Source of the DNA: a virus
Virus record (IMG/VR): IMGVR_UViG_3300017751_000221
Coordinates: 1-24,446 of that record
Strand: one strand, 5' to 3'
Length of the DNA stretch: 24,446 bases
A model generated the notes under the pieces. It saw nothing but the letters and a program-made list of their open reading frames with translations. It did not search any database and was not told the DNA's origin. Made by a program: the position numbers and the translations under genes. Numbering within the stretch: the stretch's first letter is position 1; every line of letters starts with the position of its first letter. This document shows positions 1-9,326 of the stretch, piece by piece.

Positions 1-1109
1 GCTTCTAATATACTGCTCACTGTCATAGCTACAATTTCTTCATGTGTATGCTCTGGTAACTCACAGTCAATCCCCAAAGATAAGGATATTTCGCCTGGCT
101 TTCTGATGTACGTTATTTTTACAGTGTCTATTATAAATATATCACTAGTGTATATATCTATAGAGTTACCTCTCATCGTTGTGAGTGGAGAAGTGTATTT
201 TGTAGTATTAAACGGATCACTTAAAAGCGTAAATATGTCGTCTTGTTGTGAGAATCTATTTCCTTCAGTTATGTTAGCTGAAAAAGAAACTGGTTCTCTT
301 CGTTCTGCGTAAGTAGTATCCATAAACTCTAGTCCCTGTGGCGCTGGAGCTGTTTCATCTACAGTTGGTACTCCAACAGCAAATGTTCTTTCTCCTAATG
401 AGCCGTCATAGCTTATCCAAGGATATGATTCAATATCTACTACTACTATAAAACTTCCTGGGTAATTTAGAGTTTCGTACTCTTCCCAGTAAATGTCAAA
501 TCCTATTCCTGGATTATCTACAATATCTTGTTTAACTGCTTCTATGTTTGAAGGATAACTTTCTGGTGTCCATCCTCCTGCTATTAATGCAGCTGAAGGA
601 TTCCATATTGATGCTGATGTAGGATCAACTCCTGTAACATCTGCTACCATATCAATACCATTTACAAATGCAGAAGAATTATTAGTTGCATTATTTGTAA
701 CAAAGTTATTTAAGCTTAGTACAAAATAGTATTGAGCTGGAGGATTGACCAGTGAGTAGGTTATAGGCCTACAATTATCTATCCACAGTCTTGATTGTTG
801 ATTTACCAAATACATATAATCTCCTGGTAATTGGAAAGTGTCAACAAATATTTTTGTTTTTAATTGCTCCTTAAATGATACTGGAGCTTCATACTCACGC
901 ACGAGTGTACGTAAGTCATCTATTCTTTTTTGAGATTCTTCAAATCCTTTTCTGTAGATGTTATTTCTACCATACTTAGTATTGATGAATCTAAACATGT
1001 TTTTGTTTAATTCAATATCTATCTCTTCGGATAGTAAGCTGTCAGCTTGGAGTGAATTAATCTTATCCACTCCTTGCTGTATAGCTATATGCATTTCAGT
1101 TACATTCAT
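1..1109 (-). CDS. connector/ring-like virion protein (partial, runs off left edge)
   Basis: An open frame of 369 codons on the minus strand starts with ATG at 1109 and continues past the window edge, so the C-terminus is missing. The start overlaps the stop of the upstream gene by one base (TAATG), a translational-coupling arrangement. The N-terminus (MNVTEMHIAIQQGVDKINS) is helical and polar. It is followed by a mixed sequence rich in Asn, Tyr and Pro, typical of phage structural proteins, and ends at the window edge with an acidic segment containing PEHTHEEI. From memory, an N-terminus of this type recurs in a conserved crAss-like structural gene a little downstream of the capsid gene, probably a tail connector or ring protein. 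No catalytic motif is visible. The virion role rests mostly on position and that remembered similarity. Confidence 0.7.
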   Translation of the reverse strand, partial: MNVTEMHIAIQQGVDKINSLQADSLLSEEIDIELNKNMFRFINTKYGRNNIYRKGFEESQKRIDDLRTLVREYEAPVSFKEQLKTKIFVDTFQLPGDYMYLVNQQSRLWIDNCRPITYSLVNPPAQYYFVLSLNNFVTNNATNNSSAFVNGIDMVADVTGVDPTSASIWNPSAALIAGGWTPESYPSNIEAVKQDIVDNPGIGFDIYWEEYETLNYPGSFIVVVDIESYPWISYDGSLGERTFAVGVPTVDETAPAPQGLEFMDTTYAERREPVSFSANITEGNRFSQQDDIFTLLSDPFNTTKYTSPLTTMRGNSIDIYTSDIFIIDTVKITYIRKPGEISLSLGIDCELPEHTHEEIVAMTVSSILE

Positions 1110-1918
1110 TAAGATGCTAGTTGTTTAAGTTTTGCTCTTAAAATTGTTAATTTACCTGAGTTCTTTTTGTCATTCAAGTGTATAACTGTGTCATCCATAG
1201 TTTCTCCTAGTACTTCGTCGATAAAGATAACTTGATTACCTATCTTTCTTAGAACGCCTGCAGTAACCATTGTTTCAATTTCTGCTTTTAATTCTAAGTG
1301 CTTATCTTCACATACTTTGATAAACTTCTTAGGCGATTTCTCCTTAATGTCGTAAAGCATGTTTTCAACTTGCTCTCTTGTCAACGTATCAGGATTCATA
1401 CTACCTACTAGTCTGAACACTCTTCTCATCTGCTTCTCGTCATTAGATACTTTGATAAATGCTTTATCTGCATCTTTCTTGACTTGAATATCATTGTTAC
1501 GCTTCATATCCTTTTTAGCAATGTCGTGAATATAAAAACGCTTTTGGGAATCCCCAATCATTTCTTCTTCTGATAATGCTACATGTGGATGTTTCAATGC
1601 AAAATGATATTTAAGATAATCAGTAATATCAATAGGATTTCCATCTTCTGTTTTTCCTACTTCTAGTTCTACACCTTCAAAGCCTACTGCGACAGTAAAT
1701 TCTGCCCAGAATTTTTTAGTGTGTTTTGGCCACTCCATGTGAGCGGGATCTACGTCTAACATTCCATTTAAATAAGTCTTCTCATCCGCTGGATTAAAAG
1801 GCTTAAGTGGTTGTCTGTTGACATATACGCTACTTAGTTTCCTAACAGCGCTTGCGTTAATTTCTTTAGGTAAGTGATTATTAATCGGCTTAGCCCTTAA
1901 ATAAACTTTTTTACTCAT
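1109..1918 (-). CDS. conserved virion-module protein, unknown function
   Basis: A 269-residue soluble protein encoded between the capsid gene and the connector-like gene. It is rich in Lys and Glu. The N-terminal third has a basic start (MSKKVYLRAKP) and a Trp/His/Phe-rich patch around residues 62-75. The C-terminal half looks largely helical, with many charged residues. There is no signal peptide, membrane segment or enzyme motif. Its stop codon overlaps the start of the next gene by one base, so the two are probably translated together. Position suggests a head-completion, head-tail joining or capsid-associated protein. That is inferred from context only, and no family is recognised. Confidence 0.7.
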   Translation of the reverse strand: MSKKVYLRAKPINNHLPKEINASAVRKLSSVYVNRQPLKPFNPADEKTYLNGMLDVDPAHMEWPKHTKKFWAEFTVAVGFEGVELEVGKTEDGNPIDITDYLKYHFALKHPHVALSEEEMIGDSQKRFYIHDIAKKDMKRNNDIQVKKDADKAFIKVSNDEKQMRRVFRLVGSMNPDTLTREQVENMLYDIKEKSPKKFIKVCEDKHLELKAEIETMVTAGVLRKIGNQVIFIDEVLGETMDDTVIHLNDKKNSGKLTILRAKLKQLAS

Positions 1919-1981
1919 AATGTAGTACTTTTAAAGTGTTAATTAGTGGATGTAAAGTATAACTCTCCAATATTTTTAAAG

Positions 1982-2015
1982 TAAGGATGTGGGGGTTTTA
2001 CCCCCCACGACCTTA
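1982..2015 (-). terminator. long GC-rich hairpin downstream of the capsid gene
   Basis: An inverted repeat lies 52 bases downstream of the capsid stop. The outer arm TAAGG (1982-1986) pairs with CCTTA (2011-2015). After a 2x2 mismatch, the inner arms GTGGGGG and the C-run plus AC pair across a short A/T loop. This is the strongest hairpin in the left arm and the G/C run is unlike its surroundings. No clean U-tract follows on either strand, so it may act as a transcription pause, an mRNA 3'-end stabiliser for abundant capsid mRNA, or an imperfect terminator. Orientation is assigned from the neighbouring minus-strand genes. Confidence 0.55.
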
Positions 2016-2067
2016 ACCAAAAACCAATATATAGACTTGCGAATGCACGCCTCTTTAACTTCCTAAT

Positions 2068-3513
2068 TTAGGAAGCCACACATTGGATGTCTAACGAAGT
2101 ATCAAATCTACGTAAGCAGATACCCGCCGTCTTCAACATGTGTACACTTGCCCCATCAACGTCTGATGCTCTTGCGTCTGATCCTGAGAAACCTCTAGGA
2201 ACTACAGAACCTGCAACACACCAACGCATCATCTCACGACCTTTCTTAGAGATCATTGTAAGATTAGCTTGTCCGTCGTAGTTAGACTGGTCAACAAATA
2301 CCATACGGTAAGACTCTAAAGAGTAACCAGTAACAGGGTGTTTTCCACGAGCTTGTGCAACTGGACCGTGATCAAATAATGGTAATTTTACCACATTGAT
2401 TACATGACCATCTACGTGCTCATATGTAGTGAAGTAACCAGTCAATCCTAAGTTACGTCCGCTACCTGTGATGAATCTGTTCTCACCACCTACTTTGAAG
2501 GAGTTACCTGCAAAGTGTGATTTTAGAGCTTCATCAAATTCTCTTGCGCCACCAGTACCAGTATACAAAGTAATTTGCTTCTGGTTAGCGTCTGTCATTT
2601 GGTAGAATAAATCACCAATGATGTTTTTCAACTTAGACTCAGTCATAGTTGAGTAAGTATCAGTGTTTACGATTTGCTCGAATAAACCAGGACCTACAAT
2701 AACAGGCTGTCCATTCTCATCTTTCATAAACGTGTTACCGTTTGCATCATAAGTTTTTTGTCCGTACCAGTAGTACATTTCACACTCTTCTTTGAAGTCA
2801 AGCATGTGTTGGTACTCTTCGTAATCCATCCAAAGTTTTGTAGAACCTCCACCTTTAGTTGGTAAAGAGAATTCTGCAACGAAATCTTTTGCATGTCCTG
2901 ACATGTGGTAAGATTTACGTACTGTTGTAATTTTGTTACGAACTTTTCCTGGAGCTTGCCAGTTAGAAGCGTTACCTCTTGAGAAGTCAACACCTACTGG
3001 TGCATACAATTGAGCCCAAAGATCACCTGCAGTATAACCTGAAGTTAATACTGTAGCTGCTGCTGGGTTTACTAATTGTAATGTATACTCCCAACCAGAA
3101 CCACCTACATAAGGCTTAGGCTCTTGCATGATACGCGCTAGCTCACCTTTTGAGTTTACTAATACGTAAGGGAAAATAAATCGTTTATCAGGGAATACTA
3201 ACGTAAAAGTTGCTCCTCCCTGTCCTAAGTTTGCTCCTGCATTTGACACAGCCACTGGACGAGTTCTCAATTTGTGGGTAGCCACACGATATTCATACTC
3301 TAATCTGTCGATTGATTGAACGTTACCAGCTCCTTCTGTTAAGAAAGATAGTGGGAAACGTTTATCATCTTTACCAGACAAGTGTGTGATAATCGGAGAA
3401 AGTTCAGTTGGCTTAGACAATAGTGCATTTGCCAGACTGTTCATGTCTGTCATCTGCGAATCATTATAAAACGTCTTTTGAACGCTAATGTTCGTTCCAT
3501 TCAATTGTGGCAT
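2068..3513 (-). CDS. major capsid protein (HK97-fold, crAss-like)
   Basis: A 481-residue protein that should form the icosahedral shell. Evidence is its size (crAss-like capsid proteins are about 480-510 residues), its place directly after the acidic scaffold gene and two genes after portal, and its composition: an even mix of Gly, Thr, Asn and aromatics with no membrane or enzyme motif. The N-terminus (MPQLNGTNISVQKTFYNDSQ) resembles crAss-like capsid proteins as I remember them, and there is no obvious cleaved pro-domain. The coding sequence is more GC-rich and uses a narrower codon set than neighbouring genes, as expected for a highly expressed product. It has its own leader with a possible TAACTTTA box, and a strong hairpin follows. 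The co-chaperonin at 11174-11449 may assist its folding. Confidence 0.8.
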   Translation of the reverse strand: MPQLNGTNISVQKTFYNDSQMTDMNSLANALLSKPTELSPIITHLSGKDDKRFPLSFLTEGAGNVQSIDRLEYEYRVATHKLRTRPVAVSNAGANLGQGGATFTLVFPDKRFIFPYVLVNSKGELARIMQEPKPYVGGSGWEYTLQLVNPAAATVLTSGYTAGDLWAQLYAPVGVDFSRGNASNWQAPGKVRNKITTVRKSYHMSGHAKDFVAEFSLPTKGGGSTKLWMDYEEYQHMLDFKEECEMYYWYGQKTYDANGNTFMKDENGQPVIVGPGLFEQIVNTDTYSTMTESKLKNIIGDLFYQMTDANQKQITLYTGTGGAREFDEALKSHFAGNSFKVGGENRFITGSGRNLGLTGYFTTYEHVDGHVINVVKLPLFDHGPVAQARGKHPVTGYSLESYRMVFVDQSNYDGQANLTMISKKGREMMRWCVAGSVVPRGFSGSDARASDVDGASVHMLKTAGICLRRFDTSLDIQCVAS

Positions 3514-3529
3514 AATTATCTAATTTTTA

Positions 3530-3537
3530 TAAAGTTA
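3530..3537 (-). promoter_or_regulatory. possible promoter box of the capsid gene
   Basis: On the minus strand TAACTTTA lies 16 bases before the capsid ATG. It matches the Bacteroidota -7 consensus TAnnTTTG except for the last base. No TTTG element is evident at the expected upstream spacing, so the call is weak. The gap between the scaffold and capsid genes is otherwise A/T-rich and could simply be a leader. Confidence 0.3.
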
Positions 3538-3565
3538 AGTTGCATTTTAAAATTGCCATTTTTAA

Positions 3566-4672
3566 TTAAAAATTAAGATCTAAATCATCTAAGTCTACTT
3601 GCTTACTCTTACGTCTTTGACGCCCTCGTGCGCTTTTAACTCTTTCTTCATTTCTAGAAATTCTATCTTTCAATGATTTTGCATTTGATGTTCTAGCTTT
3701 CTTTTCTACAAGTTTTTGTAAATCAAAACCTTTGTACATCAAATAATCAATTGCAAGTTTAGTCTCTATCTCTGATTCAGCATGATCTAAATCTCGCTGT
3801 GTGCGACCATCTTTAGTCACAGGTGTCGAGATGTAGTCAAAAAACTTTGACTTCTCTCTATTTGGAACTGTGATACCTGCGAACTCATTGTTATTTTCAA
3901 TAGTCTCATACACACCATTCCAAAACTCTTGCTGCTGAGTTTCTCGTTGTTCTTTCTCTTGTTTTTGAGATTCAACTAGTTGTTGTCTAGAAGTTTCTTG
4001 CATCTTACCTAATGCTCTTCTAGCGGCCTCAGCTTTCTGGTATAATTTACCAGTGTCTTCATAATCTGTCAATAACTCATCAATAAAATCTTTGTCGTGG
4101 CCTTTTGTTGCAAAGTAATCTGCTAAAATGCCTTTTTGACTTCTTGAATCGTCTTCTACCAGTTCTAACTGGTTGTAATCTAATTTAGGATCGTAAGCTT
4201 GCATAAAGTTTTTAGAATCTCCTCCGTTTAGAACGTACTCTAAATGATTTTTTACAAGCGGAAAGTTTTCAAACAATTGATCTAATTGATCTTCTGCCAT
4301 TTGCTTTCCTACGTCTTGAGTCATTGCTATTAAACCTTCAGGAGTATCATCATACTCTTCTTCAGTTTCATATCCCAATTTGTCTAAGACCTCTGCGACT
4401 ACTGTAGATTCTACAGGACTTCTTTCGTCGTCCTCTTCATCTTCTTCGTAATCATCCTCTTCATCCTCTTCAGAGCTTTCCTCTTCTTCTTCTTCTACTT
4501 CTTCCTCTTCAGATTCTGTTAATCCTTCTGCATCCGCATCTAACTCTTCGTCAGTTGCTTCTGGTGCGTCTATTGCTAAGTCTTCTGCAACCTCTGTGCT
4601 TTCTGACCCGCCACTAATAACATCATCAAATGAGATGTCATCTAGTCCGATGTTTTCTTCTTCTGGGTTCAT
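3566..4672 (-). CDS. putative capsid scaffold protein (acidic N-terminus, basic C-terminus)
   Basis: A 368-residue protein between portal and capsid genes, the usual place for a scaffolding protein. Residues about 38-90 are almost entirely Glu, Asp and Ser. The middle contains long helical stretches, with a Gln/Glu/Lys-rich coiled-coil-like segment around 220-250. The last 45 residues are strongly basic (RGRQRRKSKQ) before an acidic tip (VDLDDLDLNF). An acidic and helical body with a basic C-terminal end that docks on capsid protein is a common layout of phage scaffold proteins. No protease motif is seen. A minus-strand TATTTTTG promoter box lies 21 bases before the ATG, so expression can be independent of portal. 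Function is inferred from position and charge pattern. Confidence 0.7.
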   Translation of the reverse strand: MNPEEENIGLDDISFDDVISGGSESTEVAEDLAIDAPEATDEELDADAEGLTESEEEEVEEEEEESSEEDEEDDYEEDEEDDERSPVESTVVAEVLDKLGYETEEEYDDTPEGLIAMTQDVGKQMAEDQLDQLFENFPLVKNHLEYVLNGGDSKNFMQAYDPKLDYNQLELVEDDSRSQKGILADYFATKGHDKDFIDELLTDYEDTGKLYQKAEAARRALGKMQETSRQQLVESQKQEKEQRETQQQEFWNGVYETIENNNEFAGITVPNREKSKFFDYISTPVTKDGRTQRDLDHAESEIETKLAIDYLMYKGFDLQKLVEKKARTSNAKSLKDRISRNEERVKSARGRQRRKSKQVDLDDLDLNF

Positions 4673-4693
4673 AATCTATATAATTAGTTTTTA

Positions 4694-4701
4694 CAAAAAT
4701 A
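4694..4701 (-). promoter_or_regulatory. TAnnTTTG promoter box before the scaffold gene
   Basis: The minus strand reads TATTTTTG, an exact match to the Bacteroidota -7 consensus TAnnTTTG. It sits in the 88-base portal-scaffold gap and ends 21 bases before the scaffold ATG. No TTTG is obvious at about -33. Confidence 0.5.
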
Positions 4702-4760
4702 GTTAAATATGTAGGTCTTGGTACACATACATATGTTTTTGGATATGTCTTTACTATATA

Positions 4761-7019
4761 TCACTTATCCTTATTTTTTTCTCTGTCTATGCTTCTTTTT
4801 TCTGCGTCATCTGCCACTCTAGCCTCTAATTCACGCTCTCTAACACTAAGTTCTTTCTGCCTCATCTCAAAATCTTGCATCATCTTCTGCATATTAAATG
4901 CGTCTGTTTCAGGATTCTTTCTAGACTCTGCTCCAATCAAAGCAATCTCAATATCTTTTTGTCTATCTTTTTCATTCTCAATCAGCTCTTGTTCTGTTTT
5001 TGCCTGCTCCATTTGCATTTGTTGTTGAGCTTGTTGCTGTTCAGCTTGCTGTTGAGCCTGTTCTAATTCTTCTTGTGCTTTTTCTGCAGCTTTTAATTTA
5101 CCTTTTATCTGAGTAAAGCTTTCTGATTCTAACACTTCTGCAATTGTAGATCCTTTAGAACCATTCTGCATCATAGCTTGTGCAAGTTGTTTCATTTGAT
5201 CTAACCTTTCAATGTCTTTACCTGAGTCAGATACAAAGATGCCATAGTTAGCTTCCATGTGTTGTAAGGTATCTATATCTAAAAAGTCTGTAGTACCGTC
5301 AGGCATGACAAACATTCCTTGTTTACCTGTAAGCCATGCTTCTTTAGAATAATCAACAAGTGCTTGTAAATCTCTTTGCTCTAGTCGACCAAACTTTCTA
5401 AATAAATCTTCTGTAATATGAGATGATTGTACAATAGCTTGCTGACTAGAAGCTTTACCTTCATATGCTCCAATAGTACCTTGTCTTTGTCTAGATACAC
5501 CAGATAGCTTTTCCCATTCGTTCAATATAGATTCTAATAAAGTTACATATTGACCAATTGTTTTAATAGACATATCCAGTACGGATTGATGCTGTGGGTT
5601 GAGTTGTATTCCTTCTTTGTTGTAATCTACCCAAGCTATACCCGTACCTTCAACGTAATACATAAACTTGTCCATGTCCCACTTCTTAGGAATCATGTTA
5701 ATATCAAACTGAGCAATAATATCTTTGCTCCTAGCAATAGCCAATTCTAATCTGTACTTATAAATATTGTAGTTTAACTGATAAGGTATACCTAATGACA
5801 CTAAAGAAATATTATCAGCGTTTATATCAGAATACTTTCTACCATTTATAGGTAACTTACAAGTAGAAACATTATCTAAAGACAATCTTTGGTTAGCTAC
5901 AGGATTAATGTTAACATACATTCTACCATCAATTCTAGTACCTTCCCACACCTCGTTAACCCAAAGATAAGTTACTTTGGCGCCTGTTTCTTTTAATTCT
6001 TTAGGCAATCTAAAGGTTTCATCAACCTCCATCTCTTCTACAGATCCTGTCTCTGGATCTACGTACTCTAAAAAGCCTACTCTTTTCCTAGACTTCCAAT
6101 ATACACTTACAACTTCTATTAATCTGTTTCTATAAGTATTTGAGTCTGCTCCTGCACGAGATTGTCTGTATAATAAATAAGATTCTGGATCAGACTGTCT
6201 AGGCTCTTCTAATTCTAAGACCTGCTCTTCAGTTAATGACTCATAAAAAGAATCTATTACTGTAGATGCATGTACATATTTTCTAACTAAAGCCCAATCA
6301 CCATCTTCTACAAATTCTATGTCTGGATCTTTATCATAGTCTACATCAATAGGATTTAGAATATCATAAAAAGGCTCTTTACTTCTTACTCCTCTATGGG
6401 TGTATACTTCTCCTGATACTAGGAAATGAAACCATGCTTTTTGCAATTTATCATACACTTCTTCAGATTGCATAATGTATGTTAAAGCATGCTGTCCTTT
6501 AATAGCTCTGTTATCTACATAACTGTTTTCAAACTGATCTGCTATTTGTTTTGGGAGAGGTATATCCTCGGGCGTTTCTATCTGTTGTAATAATTCTGGG
6601 TTAGTTTGTTTAAGAGATTGTAAGAACTGCATCTGAACATTCTGGTAGATAGCTTCTTGCTTTGCTTGCTCTTTTTGACTAACTGCATCCCCATTTTGTA
6701 CGGTAACGGTGTAATTAAGAGGTCTTTTAGACTTTTCACCCAAGAGGAGATCAATGATAGGCTTGATAATAGGATAGTTACGCATTTTAGAGGGGAAATT
6801 ATTACGACTCTTGCCGTAAGGATGTGTAACGTAACGATAGTCATCCTCATAAATTACACCGTTATAGTAATCATATAAGCGTTTGAGGTCATCCTTTCTT
6901 TGGTTGACTCCTTGATTAGAAAGATCTATGTAAGCTTCTACACAGCTTTCTCTCCATGTCTTATTTTTCTTTGATAAAGGCAGCTTTTGCTGCGGTATTT
7001 TGTCTCCCCCTAAATACAT
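4761..7019 (-). CDS. portal protein (crAss-like)
   Basis: A 752-residue protein located just after the large terminase, expected to form the dodecameric vertex ring through which DNA enters and leaves the capsid. The size fits crAss-like portals (roughly 750-800 residues). Residues 1-100 are basic and aromatic. The middle has the mixed alpha/beta Trp/Tyr-rich sequence usual for portals (PYGKSRNNFPSK, WEKLSGVSRQRQGT near 480-500). The last about 120 residues are a Gln/Glu-rich coiled coil. The motif around GVSRQRQG and EGKASSQQAI is typical of phage portals of this type. Transcription may begin from the box at 7027-7034, very close to the start codon. The call rests on position, size and overall resemblance. 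Confidence 0.85.
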   Translation of the reverse strand: MYLGGDKIPQQKLPLSKKNKTWRESCVEAYIDLSNQGVNQRKDDLKRLYDYYNGVIYEDDYRYVTHPYGKSRNNFPSKMRNYPIIKPIIDLLLGEKSKRPLNYTVTVQNGDAVSQKEQAKQEAIYQNVQMQFLQSLKQTNPELLQQIETPEDIPLPKQIADQFENSYVDNRAIKGQHALTYIMQSEEVYDKLQKAWFHFLVSGEVYTHRGVRSKEPFYDILNPIDVDYDKDPDIEFVEDGDWALVRKYVHASTVIDSFYESLTEEQVLELEEPRQSDPESYLLYRQSRAGADSNTYRNRLIEVVSVYWKSRKRVGFLEYVDPETGSVEEMEVDETFRLPKELKETGAKVTYLWVNEVWEGTRIDGRMYVNINPVANQRLSLDNVSTCKLPINGRKYSDINADNISLVSLGIPYQLNYNIYKYRLELAIARSKDIIAQFDINMIPKKWDMDKFMYYVEGTGIAWVDYNKEGIQLNPQHQSVLDMSIKTIGQYVTLLESILNEWEKLSGVSRQRQGTIGAYEGKASSQQAIVQSSHITEDLFRKFGRLEQRDLQALVDYSKEAWLTGKQGMFVMPDGTTDFLDIDTLQHMEANYGIFVSDSGKDIERLDQMKQLAQAMMQNGSKGSTIAEVLESESFTQIKGKLKAAEKAQEELEQAQQQAEQQQAQQQMQMEQAKTEQELIENEKDRQKDIEIALIGAESRKNPETDAFNMQKMMQDFEMRQKELSVRERELEARVADDAEKRSIDREKNKDK

Positions 7020-7026
7020 ATGTATG

Positions 7027-7034
7027 CAAAATTA
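7027..7034 (-). promoter_or_regulatory. TAnnTTTG promoter box 7 bases before the portal ATG
   Basis: The minus strand reads TAATTTTG, an exact match to the Bacteroidota -7 consensus, followed by only seven bases before ATG at 7019. If transcription starts about 4-8 bases after the box, the portal mRNA would have almost no leader. No TTTG is seen at -33. Confidence 0.45.
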
Positions 7035-7097
7035 AGTTTTTTTATCTGATTTTTTAGCATGTGTATAGTTTTTACATATTCCTTTACATATATAACA

Positions 7098-9092
7098 CTA
7101 GCTGTAGTTTTTATCAAACCAATCGTTTGCAGAATTATCTTCTAGTATTTCTTTTACCTCTGCATTATAAAGTTCTCTCGTGTGATACATGCCTATCATA
7201 AGTGCCATTACGCGGTCAAAGTTACCCTTGTGATTAAACTTTATAAGCTCTTGAAGTAATGCCATATCATATATCTTGTGCAGATTAAGTGTAGTTTTAC
7301 CATCCTCATCTACAGATCTAACTGAGTTTAGCCAATCTCGTATATATAACTCGCCTTGTCTTTTACGAGCTTCTGTTGTATGCATACCATACTGTCTCTT
7401 TACATTTTTAGAACGTAAATCTTTTTTATCCAGCATTTCAAACTCCTCTTGTAGTCTGTGCAACTTTCTGTGCTGTCTTGCGTATTGTATCACAGCTCCC
7501 CTATCATTCTCAAATCCTATCTTAGCATTATAATAGTCTGATAGCATAAACAAATTTCTATTATACTCATCTTGAGAATGTGGTCTACCTACGTAACTAG
7601 CTACTATCATATCATCAGGCTTAGATATGTTATTCATACGCTTTATTACATAAGCAGCTCCTAATGAGCTAGCATCTGCAGATTGATTCTGTCCATAGGG
7701 GTCATGACACAGTACATACATGTTATGAGGCGTCTGACTTTGTTGATTTTTAAAAGGCCCTTCATATACAACTACTGCTCCCTCTAAATTATCTTCTTTA
7801 CGATGTGGATACCTTTGCACAGGTCTAGCATCACCATCAGGTTTAAACTTTATGTGATTACTTTCTCCATAATACAGCTTACCTGCCGTACCTATTGCAT
7901 GTAGTTTATTAGCTTTTACTTTATTATACTGTTCCTGTAAAGATGATATATCAAACAGGTTACCGGCTACTTGTAGTGTGGCTTCAGCAGGACATGTAGG
8001 ATGCTCAGCTATATACTGATCATATGCTTTTGGATCATTAGTCCCTTTCTTTTTATTTCTATTACCTTCTTCAAATTCTTTAGCTTCTTCTACTATAGAG
8101 TTACCATCATCATCTATAAACCCTTCTAAGTTTTCGTATATAGGAACAAAGTGTCCACATACAGATCCTAGCGCTCCATCATCCCATATGTTATCAAAAG
8201 CTAAGCAATCGTAGGACTCAGGATTATAAAATATCTCTTCCATCCCTGCAAAGTCCGCTCCTTGTGTACCACCTGTACCAAATGCTACCATTGTACCTAG
8301 AGTCTTACTACCTTGACGCATTGTAGGCATAGCAACCTCCCATGCTTTTAATAATCCTGGAAATGACCCTGCCTCCTCAAAGAATATAAGCTCACCTGCC
8401 TTACCCCTTACTTTATCTGGGTCATCTTTAAGAGATACTCCTATAATCTGTGACTTCATCCCCATTTCTACCAACGCTCCGTTAACATTCTTCTTATATC
8501 CAGACTGTTTGTGCATCTCCCTATCTCTAAGTCTAGGTTGTGTCCATGCGGTGTTGTCATCTACAAATGATAGAATATCCCAAGCCTTAGATAGTAAACC
8601 GTCCCCAATCAAGTATTCTTTCTGTCCTGCAAATACATAATTCTTACTATTACGTAAATGAAAATAGTTTCTAGCAAGCATTGCAGCAGCTTTGTAAGAA
8701 TATCCCTTACGACGCGCTTTTAAAACTGTCATATGTTTATTCTGCTTTCTACAATTGTCTATTGAAGTAAAGTACTTCCAATCTCCATCGTAAAATGCTG
8801 GGAATGTTCGCTCTCTTCGAGCTATAATTGTACCATCTGGTAATTCCTGATCAACAGATCTGTCAATCGGACAATAGTTAAGATAGAAATAATGATTGCC
8901 TGTAATAGTTACACCGTTGTAGGTATATCCATAGAGGCATCTTTCTCTTTCTGTATCCCAGTACTCATAGTAAGGTTTTGTACCGGGTAGTGCGTTTGTA
9001 TAGTAACCGTTTTTTATATACGAATTAGCTGCTGGAGCTAGTCCTTTTGTGTCTTTAAAAACTTGGTCTTTATGTTTACTAATTCCTGACAT
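7098..9092 (-). CDS. terL: terminase large subunit (packaging ATPase and nuclease)
   Basis: A 664-residue DNA-packaging motor that docks on the portal, pumps DNA with its ATPase and cuts concatemers with its nuclease. A Walker A variant lies at 125-134 (KARRKGYSYK) and Walker B at 235-240 (LIFFEE, with Glu where Asp is usual). The coupling motif FGTGG is near 271-275. The C-terminal RNase H-like nuclease shows acidic residues Asp464 (HDPYG), Glu528 with Asp530 (GFENDRG) and Asp626 (NFDRVMA). All parts of a working enzyme are present. The start overlaps the upstream small gene by 55 bases. The portal gene follows after 78 bases, the normal order for a packaging module. Confidence 0.93.
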   Translation of the reverse strand: MSGISKHKDQVFKDTKGLAPAANSYIKNGYYTNALPGTKPYYEYWDTERERCLYGYTYNGVTITGNHYFYLNYCPIDRSVDQELPDGTIIARRERTFPAFYDGDWKYFTSIDNCRKQNKHMTVLKARRKGYSYKAAAMLARNYFHLRNSKNYVFAGQKEYLIGDGLLSKAWDILSFVDDNTAWTQPRLRDREMHKQSGYKKNVNGALVEMGMKSQIIGVSLKDDPDKVRGKAGELIFFEEAGSFPGLLKAWEVAMPTMRQGSKTLGTMVAFGTGGTQGADFAGMEEIFYNPESYDCLAFDNIWDDGALGSVCGHFVPIYENLEGFIDDDGNSIVEEAKEFEEGNRNKKKGTNDPKAYDQYIAEHPTCPAEATLQVAGNLFDISSLQEQYNKVKANKLHAIGTAGKLYYGESNHIKFKPDGDARPVQRYPHRKEDNLEGAVVVYEGPFKNQQSQTPHNMYVLCHDPYGQNQSADASSLGAAYVIKRMNNISKPDDMIVASYVGRPHSQDEYNRNLFMLSDYYNAKIGFENDRGAVIQYARQHRKLHRLQEEFEMLDKKDLRSKNVKRQYGMHTTEARKRQGELYIRDWLNSVRSVDEDGKTTLNLHKIYDMALLQELIKFNHKGNFDRVMALMIGMYHTRELYNAEVKEILEDNSANDWFDKNYS

Positions 9093-9316
9093 TTTTCGTA
9101 TTCTTCTATTTCTGTAAAATGCTCTATAAGTAAATCTAAAGTTCCTTCATCTCTACCATCACTATCTAAAGGGTCAAAAGGTAAGTAGAAGCTTACTAGC
9201 TCTCCTTCACTTTCTGCTGCCTCAAATATATCATCGAGCGTTATTTTCTTAGTCACAAAATTATACGCGTTATCCATTGCACTATTGTAATCTTCTAAGT
9301 CTTCTAAAAAGTCCAT
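9038..9316 (-). CDS. small acidic protein overlapping the terminase start
   Basis: A 92-residue soluble, strongly acidic and helical protein. Its last 55 bases overlap the beginning of the terminase gene in another frame, suggesting coupled translation. It starts MDFLEDLEDYNSAMDNAYNF and ends with the only basic stretch (IKTKFLKTQKD). No motif is recognised. Being tied to the terminase, it could be a packaging accessory or DNA-mimic regulator, but this is only inferred from neighbourhood. Start at 9316 follows the upstream gene by 10 bases. Confidence 0.65.
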   Translation of the reverse strand: MDFLEDLEDYNSAMDNAYNFVTKKITLDDIFEAAESEGELVSFYLPFDPLDSDGRDEGTLDLLIEHFTEIEEYEKCQELVNIKTKFLKTQKD

Positions 9317-9326
9317 GGTGCCTAAT

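Noticed and set aside
776-1075. DnaA-box-like sites (TTATCCACT near 1066, CTATCCACA near 780)
   Set aside because: They are isolated, imperfect and inside a structural gene; no cluster or A/T-rich unwinding region accompanies them, so no origin is called.
4430-4520. Low-complexity CTT/CTC repeat
   Set aside because: It is simply the reverse reading of the Glu/Asp-rich segment of the scaffold gene, not a separate repeat element.
4789-5066. Two short plus-strand frames opposite the portal C-terminus
   Set aside because: They are reverse readings of the Gln/Glu-rich coiled coil of portal, which gives Cys/Leu/Ser-rich nonsense.
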